Source of the DNA: Agromyces sp. H17E-10
GTDB lineage: Bacteria; Actinomycetota; Actinomycetes; Actinomycetales; Microbacteriaceae
Length of the DNA stretch: 64,000 nucleotides
Direction of reading: 5' to 3'
Assembly: GCF_022919715.1 (NCBI RefSeq)
Contig: NZ_CP095042.1
Span: forward strand, 1,860,001 to 1,924,000
Shown piece after piece: positions 26,055-35,981 of this stretch. The translations under genes and the position numbers were made by a program. Position 1 is the stretch's first letter. The number at the start of each line of letters is the position of its first letter. The notes beneath the pieces were generated by a model that was given only the letters and a program-made list of their open reading frames with translations, searched no databases and was not told where the DNA came from.

Positions 26055-28189
26055 GTGCTGACTCCTCCCGCGACACCGAAGCGACCGATCGAACGCGTGC
26101 ACCACGGCGACGTCGTCGTCGACGACTACGAGTGGCTGCGCGACAAGGACGACCCAGAGGTCATCGCGCACCTGCACGAGGAGAACGCGTACACCAACGC
26201 GAAGACCGAGCACCTCGCGATCCTGCAGGAGCAGGTCTTCGAGGAGATCCGCACCCGCACGAAGGAGACCGACCTCTCGGTGCCCGTGCGCGAGGGCGAC
26301 TGGTGGTACTACAGCCGCACCGTCGAGGGGCTCGAGTACGCGATCCACTGCCGGGTGGCGGCATCCGCACCCGAGGACTGGGAGCCGCCGGTCATGGACG
26401 AATCGGGGTCGGCGCTCCCCGGCGAGCAGGTCCTGCTCGACGAGAACGTCGAGGCCGAGGGCCACGAGTTCTTCGCGCTCGGCAGCTTCGACGTGTCGGC
26501 CGACGGCACCCTCCTGCTCTACGGCGTCGACGTCGAGGGCGACGAGCGGTACACGGTGCGCCTGCGGGCGCTCGACGACTCGGGGCGCGAGTTCGCCGAC
26601 GTGATCGAGGGCACCGCCGCGGGCGCGATGTTCGAGCCCTCCGGACGCCACCTCTTCTACGCGACGGTCGACGAGGCGTGGCGCCCCGACACGATCTGGC
26701 GGCACGAGGTCGGCACCGAGGCATCCCACGACGTCTCGGTCTTCACCGAGCCCGACGAGCGGTTCTGGCTCGGCGTCGGGCTGACCCGCAGCCGTCGGTT
26801 CCTCGTGATCGAGGCCGGGTCGAACGTCACGAGCGAGACCTGGCTGCTGGATGCCGCGGACCCGACGGGCTCGTTCGCGGTCGTGTGGCCGCGCAAGGAC
26901 GGGGTCGAGTACGACGTCGAGCATGTCGTCGCGGGCGGGCGCGACCGGCTGCTCATCACGCACAACGACGGCGCCGTGAACTTCGAGCTCGTGTCGGTCG
27001 CGGCCGACGACCCGCAGGGGCCGCGGCGCATGCTGCTGCCGCACAGCGCCGACGTGCGCATCGAGGGCGTCGACGGGTTCCGCGACTTCGTCGCCCTCGA
27101 GTACCGGCGAGAGGGGTTGCCGCGCGTCGCGGTGGCGAAGGTGCCCGCCGGCGGCCTGCCCGCGGATGCGACGCCCGACGACACCCTGCACGAGCTCGCC
27201 TTCGACGAGGAGCTCTACTCGGTCGGACTCGCCGGCAATCCCGACTGGGAGCAGCCGACCCTGCGCCTCGGCTACACGAGCTTCACGACCCCCTCGACCG
27301 TGCTCGACCTCGTCGTCGCCACGGGCGAGCGCAAGCTGCGCAAGCGCCAGGCGGTGCTCGGCGACTACGACGCGACCCGGTACGCGCAACGACGCGAGTG
27401 GGCGACCGCGCAGGACGGCACGCGCATCCCCGTCTCGCTCGTCTACCGCCACGACCTCGTGACGCTCGGCGAACCTGCGCCCACTCTCTTGTACGGTTAC
27501 GGCTCGTACGAGCACTCGATCGACCCCGGGTTCGGCATCCCCCGGCTGTCGCTGCTCGACCGCGGCATGGTCTTCGCGGTCGCACACGTGCGCGGCGGCG
27601 GCGAGATGGGGCGGCTCTGGTACGAGCACGGCAAGAAGCTCGAGAAGCGCAACACCTTCACCGACTTCATCGCCGTCGCCCGGCACCTCGTCGACAACGA
27701 CATCACGGCCCCCGACCGGCTCGTGGCCCAGGGCGGCAGCGCCGGCGGCCTGCTCATGGGCGCGGTCGCGAACCTCGCCCCCGCTACTTCGCCGGCTTCC
27801 TCGCGGAGGTGCCGTTCGTCGACCCGCTGACCTCGATCCTCGACCCGTCGCTGCCGCTCACGGTGATCGAGTGGGACGAGTGGGGCGACCCGCTGCACGA
27901 CGAAGAGGTCTACTCGTACATGAAGTCGTACTCGCCCATCGAGAACGTGCACGTCAACCACTACCCGCCGATCCTGGCCGTGACCTCGCTCAACGACACC
28001 CGGGTGCTCTACGTCGAGCCGGCCAAGTGGGTCGCGAAGCTGCGCGACGCCGGCGCCGACCCGCTGCTCAAGATCGAGATGGCCGCCGGGCACGGCGGGG
28101 TCTCGGGCCGTTACGCGGCCTGGCGCGAGCGTGCCTTCGCCTATGCGTGGGTCATCGACGCGGCGGGAGCGCACCCGTCGGGCGAGTGA
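26055..28189 (+). pseudogene. Prolyl oligopeptidase (S9A) with a single-base frameshift
   Basis: The N-terminal beta-propeller and first half of the hydrolase are intact to the nucleophile elbow GGSAGG (Ser562). The frame then breaks at a run of five C at 27778-27782. The rest (YFAGFLAEVPFVDPLTS onward) continues in the next frame to 28189. Adding one C gives APRYFAG and a complete 711-aa enzyme with Asp648 (NDTRV) and His680 (GHGG) completing the triad. The family cuts short peptides after proline in the cytoplasm. Either the gene is freshly broken or the sequence lost one base in the C run; no decay is visible elsewhere. Confidence 0.9.
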
Positions 28190-28193
28190 GTGC

Positions 28194-28802
28194 TCAGCGC
28201 GGCACGTCGTAGGTGATGTGCGTCACGAGGTCGGTCTGCAGCACGTCGAGCGGTGTCAGCTCGAGGTCGAGCCCCGCGAAGAGGCTCTCGCCCGAGCCGA
28301 GCGTGATCGGAGAGACGCTCACGATGATGCGGTCGATGAGCCCGGCCCGCAGGTACTGCTGCACGGTGCTCGCCCCGCCAGCGACCGAGATGCGGCCGTC
28401 GTCGCCCACGGCGGCCCGCGCCCGTTCGAGCGCATCGTGGATGCCCGTGGTCACGAAGTGGAACGTCGTGCCGCCCTCCATCTCGACGGGCTCGCGCGGG
28501 TGGTGGGTGAGCACGAAGACGGGGCCGTGGTACGGCGGCTCGTCGCCCCACCAGCCCTTCCACTCGTCGTCGGGCCACTCGCCGCGGATCGGGCCGAACA
28601 TGTTGCGGCCCATGATGTAGGCGCGCGGCGCGAGGATCTGGTCGACGATGGGCTGCGCCTCGTCGGGCTGCTCGAACATCCACCGGTGCAGCGACTCGCC
28701 GTTCTCGCCGAGCGGGTCCTCGAGCGACTGGTTCGGGCCCGCGACGAAGCCGTCGAGCGACATGGTGATGTTGGCCGTGACGAGGCCGTCGTCGAATGTC
28801 AT
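28194..28802 (-). CDS. Dihydrofolate reductase-like (RibD C-terminal domain) protein
   Basis: 202 aa from ATG 28802. NITMSLDGFVAGPNQS opens the protein, IMGRNMFGPIRG follows, and ISVAGGASTVQQYLRAGLID forms the NADPH-binding turn; all are hallmarks of the YyaP/RibD_C group. It is a probable cytoplasmic reductase of unknown substrate. Its stop lies 4 bp beyond the stop of the convergent oligopeptidase gene, with no room for a separate terminator. Confidence 0.87.
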   Translation of the reverse strand: MTFDDGLVTANITMSLDGFVAGPNQSLEDPLGENGESLHRWMFEQPDEAQPIVDQILAPRAYIMGRNMFGPIRGEWPDDEWKGWWGDEPPYHGPVFVLTHHPREPVEMEGGTTFHFVTTGIHDALERARAAVGDDGRISVAGGASTVQQYLRAGLIDRIIVSVSPITLGSGESLFAGLDLELTPLDVLQTDLVTHITYDVPR

Positions 28803-28928
28803 GCCGAGCACCCTACGCCGCGGCGCCGACGCCCGCGAGAGGCGGGAGCGGCTCCCCATGCGCGCGCATCGATTCCGCGCTGAGCGAGCACGCTTCCCCG
28901 TGTCGGCGGCCGCTGCGAGACTGACGAA

Positions 28929-30248
28929 ATGTCTCTTCTCACCGAACTGAGCGAGCAACTCCCAGGCCGGGCCTTCGGTCCCGGCGCATCCGAATACGAC
29001 AGCGGCCGCACCGTCTTCGCCGGGGCCGGCGACCCCGAGGCCGTGGTGCGGCCCCATACCGTCGACGAGGTGGCCGCCGCCGTGGCGAAGGCCGCGGCAT
29101 CCGGCCGGTCGATCGCCGTGCGCAGCGGCGGCCACGGCCTGCTCCCCGTCGACGACGGCCTCGTCATCGATCTCGCCGAGTTCGACACCATCGAGGTCGA
29201 CGACACCGGGCTCGTCACGCTCGGCCCCGCCGCCCACTGGGGCGACGTGGCGGCGGCGCTCGCGCCCCGCGGGCTGGGCATCAGCTCGGGCGACACCCGC
29301 CAGGTGGGTGTCGGCGGTCTCCTGCTCGGCGGCGGCATCGGCTGGCTCGTGCGCACGTACGGCCTCACGATCGACGCGCTGCGCGAGGTCGAGCTCGTCA
29401 CCGCGGCGGGCGAGGTGCTCACCGTGAACGCCGAGTCGCACCCCGACCTGTTCTGGGCGGTGCGCGGCGGCGGCGGCAACTTCGGCGTCGTCACCCGCTT
29501 CACCGTGCAGGCGAGCCCGGTCGACGGCCTCGTCGGCGGCTCGATCCACTTCGACCGCTCCGACGTGCCGACCGTGCTGCGCGCCTGGCGCGAGGTCATG
29601 CGCGCCGGCGGCGACGGGCTCAACTCATCGATCATGCTCATGCCGCCGATGGGGCCCGAGATGCCCGGCGGCCCACAGGTCGGCATCGCGCTGCGCGGCA
29701 CCGAGAGCGAGCTGCGCGACCTCGCCGCCCCGCTGCTCGCGCTGCCGTCGGTCACGGCCGTCGAGCTCGGCCCGGTCGCCTATGGCGACCTGCTCGAAGA
29801 CGCGCCGCCCGGGCGCCCGCCGTTCCAGTTCGTCGGCGGCAACGGCTTCGTGCCCGAGGTCTCCGACGAGCTGCTCGACGCGGTCGCCGCAGCCTACGCG
29901 CGCGACGTGCCCACCATGGCGCTGCTGCGGTGGCTCGGCGGCGCGTTCTCGCGGGTCGATGCGGATGCGACGGCCATCGCCCACCGCGACGCCGAGGCCC
30001 TCGTCGTCGTGAACGGCGTGCTGCCGGCCGATGCACCGGCCGAGCTCGTCGCTGCGGTGAAGGCCGGCAGCGACGCAGCCGTCGCGTTCACGACCGGTTC
30101 GTACGGCGGCTTCGAGGCCAACCGCAGCGACGAGATCACGGCGTCGATGTACCCGCCCGCGACCCTCGAGCGGCTGCGGCGCATCAAGGCCGAGGTCGAC
30201 CCGGGCAACTCGTTCCGGCGCAACCACAACGTCACGCCGGCCGGCTGA
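28929..30248 (+). CDS. FAD-binding oxidoreductase, berberine-bridge type
   Basis: 439 aa. The PCMH-type FAD domain has VRSGGHG, where His69 normally bonds covalently to FAD. It continues with GDTRQVGVGGLLLGGGIGWL and WAVRGGGGNFGVVT. The second covalent Cys of bicovalent members is Thr here, so single attachment is expected. The C-terminal BBE motif appears late (FRRNHNV). Such enzymes oxidise sugars or secondary metabolites with oxygen. No signal peptide is seen. The gene is monocistronic, ended by the terminator at 30266. Confidence 0.9.
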   Translation: MSLLTELSEQLPGRAFGPGASEYDSGRTVFAGAGDPEAVVRPHTVDEVAAAVAKAAASGRSIAVRSGGHGLLPVDDGLVIDLAEFDTIEVDDTGLVTLGPAAHWGDVAAALAPRGLGISSGDTRQVGVGGLLLGGGIGWLVRTYGLTIDALREVELVTAAGEVLTVNAESHPDLFWAVRGGGGNFGVVTRFTVQASPVDGLVGGSIHFDRSDVPTVLRAWREVMRAGGDGLNSSIMLMPPMGPEMPGGPQVGIALRGTESELRDLAAPLLALPSVTAVELGPVAYGDLLEDAPPGRPPFQFVGGNGFVPEVSDELLDAVAAAYARDVPTMALLRWLGGAFSRVDADATAIAHRDAEALVVVNGVLPADAPAELVAAVKAGSDAAVAFTTGSYGGFEANRSDEITASMYPPATLERLRRIKAEVDPGNSFRRNHNVTPAG

Positions 30249-30265
30249 GCCGCTGCGAAGCACCC

Positions 30266-30301
30266 GATCCCGTCGCATCCGCTCGTCGATGCGACGGGAT
30301 C
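30266..30301 (+). terminator. Perfect 14-bp hairpin terminator
   Basis: GATCCCGTCGCATC and its exact complement enclose an 8-nt loop, 17 nt after the oxidoreductase stop. A second small hairpin (CCCCC-GCTC-GGGGG at 30312-30325) follows. It insulates the oxidoreductase from the iol promoter. Confidence 0.8.
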
Positions 30302-30346
30302 GTCGTGTGCTCCCCCGCTCGGGGGCATGACAAGCCTGCGAGACTT

Positions 30347-30356
30347 TGTTAGGACA
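30347..30356 (-). promoter_or_regulatory. IolR-like operator in front of iolC
   Basis: On the minus strand it reads TGTCCTAACA. This fits all ten positions of the corynebacterial IolR consensus as I remember it (KGWCHTRACA). It lies 74 bp upstream of iolC, within a likely promoter (GACTTT, 16 nt, TAGACT). Related copies lie at 36767 and 47444. Confidence 0.6.
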
Positions 30357-30376
30357 TTCTGTGTAGACTGATCGCA

Positions 30377-30403
30377 CCGCGAGCGCCGGGGAAGCGCTCG
30401 CGG
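30377..30403 (+). other. Hairpin in the iolC leader
   Basis: Perfect 10-bp arms CCGCGAGCGC and GCGCTCGCGG enclose a 7-nt loop CGGGGAA. It is located between the probable promoter and the iolC start (27 nt before ATG). It may stabilise the mRNA or modulate translation; no riboswitch class is recognised. Confidence 0.5.
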
Positions 30404-30430
30404 CCCTGAGAGAAAGTTGTACGGCGCAGT

Positions 30431-31408
30431 ATGACCAGCACCGCGACGAGTCGTTTCGAGATCATCACGATGGGCCGGGTCGGCGTCGACCTCTATCCGC
30501 TGCAAGACGGCGTGCACCTCGAAGACGTCGAGACGTTCTCGAAGTCGGTCGGCGGCAGCGCGACCAACGTCGCCATCGCGGCTGCGCGCCACGGGCACTC
30601 GAGCGCCGTCATCACCCGCACGGGCGACGACGCGTTCGGCCGCTACATCCGCCGCGAGCTCGACGGCTTCGGCGTCGCCACCGAGTTCGTCGGCACCGTC
30701 GACACGCTGCAGACGCCGATCACGTTCTGCGAGATCTTCCCGCCCGACCACTTTCCGCTGACGTTCTACCGAAGCCCGAAGGCGCCCGACCTCGAGATCA
30801 CCGCCGAGAGCCTGCCGCTCGACGCGATCCGCGACGCCGGGGTGTTCTGGGCGACCGTCACGGGTCTCAGCGCCGAGCCGAGTCGCGCCGCGCACCACGC
30901 CGCCTGGGCCGCACGCGGGCGGCGCCCGCTCACGATCCTCGACCTCGACTACCGCCCGATGTTCTGGTCGTCGCCCGGGGAGGCACGACGCGAGGTCGAC
31001 CGCGCCCTCGACCACGTGACCGTCGCCGTCGGCAACCAGGAGGAGTGCGACATCGCCGTCGGCGAGCGCGACCCGCACCGGGCGGCCGACGCGCTGCTCG
31101 CCCGCGGCGTCGAGCTCGCGATCGTGAAGCGCGGCCCCGACGGCGTGCTCGCGAAGACGCGCGACGAGACGGTCGAGGCGCCGAGCTTCCCGGTCGACGT
31201 CGTCAACGGGCTCGGAGCGGGCGACGGCTTCGGCGGCGCCCTCTGCCACGGGCTGCTCGCCGGCTGGCAGCGCGAACGCACGATCTCCTTCGCCAACGTC
31301 GCCGGGGCGATCGTCGCCTCGCGCCGGGAGTGCTCGACCGCGATGCCCACGACCGCCGAGGTCGAGGCGCGCCTGGCCGCGGAGGGAGCATCCGATGTCG
31401 CACGCTGA
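30431..31408 (+). CDS. iolC: IolC: 5-dehydro-2-deoxygluconokinase
   Basis: 325 aa PfkB-family kinase. Opening ITMGRVGVDLYPLQ and SVGGSATNVAIAAARHG (about 40-57) form the substrate-binding signature. NGLGAGDGFGGALCHG near 260-275 contains the catalytic Asp and anion hole. IolC phosphorylates 2-deoxy-5-keto-gluconate in myo-inositol breakdown. It is the first gene of iolC-aldolase-iolB-iolD and ends in a 14-nt overlap with the next gene. The IolR-like site at 30347 implies repression without inositol. Confidence 0.95.
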   Translation: MTSTATSRFEIITMGRVGVDLYPLQDGVHLEDVETFSKSVGGSATNVAIAAARHGHSSAVITRTGDDAFGRYIRRELDGFGVATEFVGTVDTLQTPITFCEIFPPDHFPLTFYRSPKAPDLEITAESLPLDAIRDAGVFWATVTGLSAEPSRAAHHAAWAARGRRPLTILDLDYRPMFWSSPGEARREVDRALDHVTVAVGNQEECDIAVGERDPHRAADALLARGVELAIVKRGPDGVLAKTRDETVEAPSFPVDVVNGLGAGDGFGGALCHGLLAGWQRERTISFANVAGAIVASRRECSTAMPTTAEVEARLAAEGASDVAR

Positions 31409-32297
31409 CCGCTTCCTCGACACCGACCGCTTCGAACGCCTGCGCGAGCTGCGCGCCGCCGGACCGACCGCGATCGCCGAGGCTCACGCGGGCCGCACCC
31501 GCCGCCCCCTGCTCGGCGACGACGGACGGCTCTTCATCCTCGCGGCCGACCATCCCGCGCGCGGCGCACTCGGCATCGGCGACGAGCCGATGGCGATGGC
31601 CGACCGCTACGAACTGCTCGACCGCCTCGCCCTCGCGCTCTCGCGGCCCGGCGTCGACGGCGTGCTCGGCACCCCCGACATCATCGACGACCTCGCGCTG
31701 CTGGGCCTCCTCGACGACAAGGTCGTCGTCGGCTCGATGAACCGCGGCGGCCTGCGGGGGTCGAGCTTCGAGCTCGACGACCGTTACACGGCCTACGACG
31801 TCGAGGGCATGGTGCGCGATCGGCTCGACTTCGCGAAGGCGCTCGTGCGCATCGACCTCGACGACCCCGCGACCGCGGCGACCATCGAGGCGACGGCGAA
31901 GGCCGTGACGGATGCCGCGTCGGCGAGCCTGCCCATCATGCTCGAGCCGTTCATGAGCTCGCGTCGTGACGGCCGCGTCGTGAACGACCTCAGCCCAGAG
32001 GCGGTCATCACCTCGGTGGCGATCGCCGCCGGACTCGGGTCGAGCTCGGCCTGCACGTGGATGAAGCTGCCCGTCGTCGACGATATGGCCCGCGTCATGG
32101 CGGCGACGACGCTGCCGACGCTACTGCTCGGCGGCGAGCGCACCGCCGACCCCGACGCCGCCTACGCGAGCTGGCACGATGCGCTCGCGCTGCCCGGGGT
32201 GCGCGGCCTCGTCGTCGGACGTACGCTGCTCTATCCGCCAGACCACGACGTGCAGCGCGCCGTCGACACCGCCGCCGCGCTCGTGCACGACGCCTGA
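31395..32297 (+). CDS. Cgl0159-type (beta/alpha)8-barrel aldolase-like protein of iol operon
   Basis: 300 aa. The family is usually found between iolC and iolB in actinobacteria and resembles class I aldolases. Visible barrel strands include LFILAADHPARGALG (near 48-62) and TWMKLPVVDD, whose Lys could form a Schiff base, plus TLLLGGERTADPD. It may perform the IolJ-like cleavage of the phosphorylated product into dihydroxyacetone phosphate and malonic semialdehyde; that role is inferred from context. It overlaps iolC by 14 nt. Confidence 0.85.
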   Translation: MSHADRFLDTDRFERLRELRAAGPTAIAEAHAGRTRRPLLGDDGRLFILAADHPARGALGIGDEPMAMADRYELLDRLALALSRPGVDGVLGTPDIIDDLALLGLLDDKVVVGSMNRGGLRGSSFELDDRYTAYDVEGMVRDRLDFAKALVRIDLDDPATAATIEATAKAVTDAASASLPIMLEPFMSSRRDGRVVNDLSPEAVITSVAIAAGLGSSSACTWMKLPVVDDMARVMAATTLPTLLLGGERTADPDAAYASWHDALALPGVRGLVVGRTLLYPPDHDVQRAVDTAAALVHDA

Positions 32298-32339
32298 CGC
32301 CCCGCTCCCACGCACCGCCGCACCCGAGAGAGACGAGAG

Positions 32340-33341
32340 ATGAGCAACGACGCCCGCTGGTTCCACCCGCACGGTTCGCTCGCCCGCGACGGCTGGAGTG
32401 TCGTCGTCGACGGCACCATCCCCGGCTGGCGGCACACCGGCCTGCGGGTGGCCGAGCTCGGCGGGCGCAGCGGCGACACCGACGGCGGCAGTGCGGCGCG
32501 CGGCCTCGAGCTGCCCGCCGGTGAGGTCGAGCGCCAGCTCGTGCCGCTCGCGGGCGGCGGTGTGCACGTGGACGTGGTCGATGCCGACGGCTCGGTCCAC
32601 GCGTTCGAGCTCGACGGTCGCGCCTCGGTGTTCGACGGCCCGACCGACACCCTCTACCTGCCCGTCGGCGCGAGCGCCGTCGTCCACGGCACCGGCCGCC
32701 TCGCGGTGGCCGAGGCACCGGCGACCACGAGGCATCCGCTTCGCCTGATCGGTCGCGACGAGGCACCCGTCGAGCTGCGCGGACGCGGCCAGGCGAGCCG
32801 CCAGGTGCACGACCTCGGCACACCGGCGGTGATGGCCGCCGAGCGACTCATCGTGTGCGAGGTCATCACACCGGCCGGAAACTGGTCGTCGTACCCGCCC
32901 CACAAGCACGACGAAGAGGTTCCGGGCGTCGAGTCGCAGCTCGAGGAGATCTACTACTTCGAGGCGGCACCGACGGTGCGGCCGTCGCCGACCGGGGATG
33001 CCTCGGGCACGGCGTCGCACGGCGCGGCCCAGCCGTTCGCACTGTTCTCCGCGTCATCCTCGTCGGTCACCGACATCACGATCGACGAACGGGTCACGAC
33101 CGGCGACGTCGCCCTGCTGCCCGGCGGTTACCACGGCCCGGCAGCGGCCGCCCCCGGCTACGACCTGTACTACCTCAACGTCATGGCCGGCCCCGGCGAG
33201 CGGGTGTGGCGCATCACCGACGAACCCGCCCACGCCTGGGTGCGCGACACGTGGAACGACGAGGCCGTCGACCCGCGCCTGCCGTATCCGGCCGCACCCG
33301 CAACGAACCAGTCCGCCTCGAACGAAGGAACCCCGCAGTGA
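32340..33341 (+). CDS. iolB: IolB: 5-deoxy-glucuronate isomerase
   Basis: 333 aa double cupin. The metal-binding cupin motif is in YPPHKHDEEVPGVESQLEEIYYF (two His plus Glu) at about 180-205, with a second His in GGYHGPAAAPGYD-like sequence about 60 residues later. IolB converts 5-deoxy-glucuronate to 2-deoxy-5-keto-gluconate, the IolC substrate. Its stop overlaps the iolD GTG by 4 nt (GTGA). Length matches the family. Confidence 0.95.
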   Translation: MSNDARWFHPHGSLARDGWSVVVDGTIPGWRHTGLRVAELGGRSGDTDGGSAARGLELPAGEVERQLVPLAGGGVHVDVVDADGSVHAFELDGRASVFDGPTDTLYLPVGASAVVHGTGRLAVAEAPATTRHPLRLIGRDEAPVELRGRGQASRQVHDLGTPAVMAAERLIVCEVITPAGNWSSYPPHKHDEEVPGVESQLEEIYYFEAAPTVRPSPTGDASGTASHGAAQPFALFSASSSSVTDITIDERVTTGDVALLPGGYHGPAAAAPGYDLYYLNVMAGPGERVWRITDEPAHAWVRDTWNDEAVDPRLPYPAAPATNQSASNEGTPQ

Positions 33342-35236
33342 CCACGAAGCGCATGACCGTCGGCCAGGCCCTCGTCGAGTTCCTGGCCCACCAGTGGACC
33401 GTCGACGGCGACCTCCGGGAGCGCACGATTCCGGGCGTGATCGGCATCTTCGGGCACGGCAACGTCGCCGGCCTCGGGCAGGCGCTCATGGAGTCGAACG
33501 CCGCCGACCCCGAGCTCATGCCGTACTACCAGGCCCGCAACGAGCAGGCGATGGTGCACCAGTCGGTCGGCTACGCGCGCATGCGGCGCCGTCGGGCCAC
33601 GTTCGCGAGCACCGCGTCGGTCGGGCCGGGCGCCGCGAACATGCTCACGGGCGCCGCCCTCGCGACGAGCAACCGGCTGCCGGCGCTGCTGCTGCCGAGC
33701 GACACCTTCGCCACGCGCGTCGCCGATCCCGTGCTGCAGCAGCTCGAGCTGCCGCACGACACGAGCGTGCAGGTGACCGACGCGTTCCGCCCGCTGTCGC
33801 GGTTCTTCGACCGGGTCGAGCGCCCCGAACAGCTGTTCTCGATCGCCCTGGCCGCGATGCGCGTGCTCACCGACCCCGCCGAGACGGGCGCCGTGACGAT
33901 CGCGCTGCCCGAAGACGTGCAGGCCGAGGCGATCGACGTGCCGCTCGCCTTCCTCGCCGACCGCGAGTGGCACGTGCGTCGCCCCGTTCCCGAAGCCGGC
34001 CCGCTCGAGCGTGCGGTCGCCGCGATCCGTGCCGCGAAGGCGCCGTTCATCGTCGCCGGCGGCGGCGTCCTCTACTCGGGCGCCGAAGACGTGCTCCGAG
34101 CGCTCGTCGAGGCCACCGGCATCCCCGTCGGCACGACCCAGGCGGGCGGCGGATCGCTGCCGTGGGACCACCCCGCCTACCTCGGCGGCGTCGGCGCGAC
34201 CGGCACGACCGCCGCGAACCGGCTCGCCGCCGAGGCCGACCTCGTGATCGGCGTCGGCACCCGCTACAGCGACTTCACGACCGCGAGCCGGTCGGCGTTC
34301 CAGCACCCCGACGTGCGGTTCGTGAACCTCAACATCGCGAGCTTCGACGCCTACAAGCACGGCACGCAGCTGCCGCTCATCGCCGACGCCCGCGAGGGGC
34401 TCGAGGCCCTCGCGCGGGCGCTCGAGGGCTACCGGGTGAGCGACGGCCTGCGCGAGCGCATGGCCCGAGAGAAGGCCGAATGGGATGCCGCGGTCGACGC
34501 CGCGTTCGTGCCCTCGGGCCGAGACCGGCCGAGCCAGGCCGAGATCATCGGCGCCGTGCAGGCCGCGAGCGACCCCCGCGACGTCGTCGTGCAAGCCGCG
34601 GGCTCACTGCCGGGCGACCTGCACCGGATGTGGCGCGTGCGCGACCCGCTCGGCTACCACGTCGAGTACGCGTTCTCGTGCATGGGCTACGAGATCGCGG
34701 GCGGCCTCGGCGTGCGCCGGGCGGCGCCCGATCGCGACGTCATCGTCATGGTCGGCGACGGCTCGTACCTCATGCTGCACACCGAGCTCGTGACCGCGGT
34801 CGCCGAGGGGCAGAAGCTCATCGTCGTGCTCGTGCAGAACCAGGGTTTCGCGTCGATCGGCAACCTCTCGGAGTCGGTCGGCTCGCAGCGCTTCGGCACC
34901 CGCTACCGGCAGTACGACGAGGTGGCGCGCAACTTCCAGGCCGGCGCGGTGCTGCCCGTCGACCTCGCCGCGAACGCGCGAAGCTACGGCGTCGACGTCA
35001 TCGAGATCGCCCCGGGCCCCGATGCGATCGCCGAGCTCGGCCGCGCGATGGCGACGGCCAAGGCCTCCGAGACGACGACCCTCATCCACGTCGAGAGCGA
35101 CCCGCTACTCGGCGGGCCCGACGGCGGCGGCTGGTGGGACGTGCCGGTCTCCGAGGTCTCGTCCACGCCGAGCATCCAGGAGGCTCGGGCGGAGTACGAC
35201 GAGGCGCGGAAGGCGCAGCGGCCGCTGCTCGGCTGA
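33338..35236 (+). CDS. iolD: IolD: 3D-(3,5/4)-trihydroxycyclohexane-1,2-dione hydrolase
   Basis: 632 aa thiamine-diphosphate enzyme. The GTG start at 33338 has GAAGGAA upstream. The catalytic Glu lies in ARNEQAMVHQSVGYAR (about 65-80). The cofactor motif is GDGSYLMLHTELVTAV with VLVQNQGFASIG, near 470-510. IolD opens the inositol ring to give 5-deoxy-glucuronate for IolB. It is the last gene of the plus-strand iol operon. The following Pr6Pr gene is convergent and only 9 bp away. Confidence 0.96.
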   Translation: MTTKRMTVGQALVEFLAHQWTVDGDLRERTIPGVIGIFGHGNVAGLGQALMESNAADPELMPYYQARNEQAMVHQSVGYARMRRRRATFASTASVGPGAANMLTGAALATSNRLPALLLPSDTFATRVADPVLQQLELPHDTSVQVTDAFRPLSRFFDRVERPEQLFSIALAAMRVLTDPAETGAVTIALPEDVQAEAIDVPLAFLADREWHVRRPVPEAGPLERAVAAIRAAKAPFIVAGGGVLYSGAEDVLRALVEATGIPVGTTQAGGGSLPWDHPAYLGGVGATGTTAANRLAAEADLVIGVGTRYSDFTTASRSAFQHPDVRFVNLNIASFDAYKHGTQLPLIADAREGLEALARALEGYRVSDGLRERMAREKAEWDAAVDAAFVPSGRDRPSQAEIIGAVQAASDPRDVVVQAAGSLPGDLHRMWRVRDPLGYHVEYAFSCMGYEIAGGLGVRRAAPDRDVIVMVGDGSYLMLHTELVTAVAEGQKLIVVLVQNQGFASIGNLSESVGSQRFGTRYRQYDEVARNFQAGAVLPVDLAANARSYGVDVIEIAPGPDAIAELGRAMATAKASETTTLIHVESDPLLGGPDGGGWWDVPVSEVSSTPSIQEARAEYDEARKAQRPLLG

Positions 35237-35245
35237 CCACCCGCC

Positions 35246-35923
35246 TCAACTGCGAGCGGCTGCAGCTTCTCGATCGACCTCGCCCGGGGCATCCGCGACG
35301 CTGAAGACGGCCAGCCGGCTGGCCGTCCAGACGAGCGCGCCCGACGCGAGCAGCGCGGCGAGCAGCCCGACGACGTGCAGCACGAGCGACGGCAACCCGC
35401 GCTCGGGCAGCAGGAAGCCGTACGGCACCCAGCCGTCGGTGACGCCGCGCACGAGCACGACCGCGAGCCACACGACGGGATACGGCAGCACGAGCCACAG
35501 CCGGCGCCACGGCAGCGGCGGCCGGTCGGCGACGAGCACCCAGTCGAGCACGACGGCGATCGGGAAGACGACGTGCAGCACGGCGCTCACCCACGGCGGT
35601 GCCGAGCCGGTTCCGGGCACGAGCAGGTTGTAGACGAGCGCGACGATGACGAGGCACGCGACCGCGATGCCGCGAACCGTCGACAGCCAGTCGGGCACCC
35701 GACGCCCGCGCAGCGTGGTGACGCCCGTGCCGATCAGCACGAGACTCGTCAGCAGGCTCGTCTGGTTCGTGAAGTAGCCGAAGAAGTCGAACGGATTGCC
35801 GTCATCGGCCGCGATGCGCAGGGCGTACGCGTAGCCGAGCACGGCGACGCACAGCGCACCGGCCGCGACTCGACCCCATGCGATCGCCCGCACCGCGGTG
35901 GGCGGCAGTCGGCGCGAGGTCAT
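35246..35923 (-). CDS. Pr6Pr family membrane protein
   Basis: 225 aa from ATG 35923; a longer start at 35950 is possible. Six hydrophobic segments are visible. The motif GNPFDFFGYFTNQTSLLTSLVLI (near 40-60) and the later LHVVFPIAVVLDWVL are typical of Pr6Pr membrane proteins in actinobacteria, distantly related to FAR-17a/AIG1-like proteins. The function is unknown. It lies between iolD and the GntR gene without an obvious link to inositol. Confidence 0.82.
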   Translation of the reverse strand: MTSRRLPPTAVRAIAWGRVAAGALCVAVLGYAYALRIAADDGNPFDFFGYFTNQTSLLTSLVLIGTGVTTLRGRRVPDWLSTVRGIAVACLVIVALVYNLLVPGTGSAPPWVSAVLHVVFPIAVVLDWVLVADRPPLPWRRLWLVLPYPVVWLAVVLVRGVTDGWVPYGFLLPERGLPSLVLHVVGLLAALLASGALVWTASRLAVFSVADAPGEVDREAAAARS

Positions 35924-35981
35924 GCGGGCCAGCCTACTGAGCGGGACCATGCCGGTCGGCGGGCGAGCGCGCCGCCTCCGA

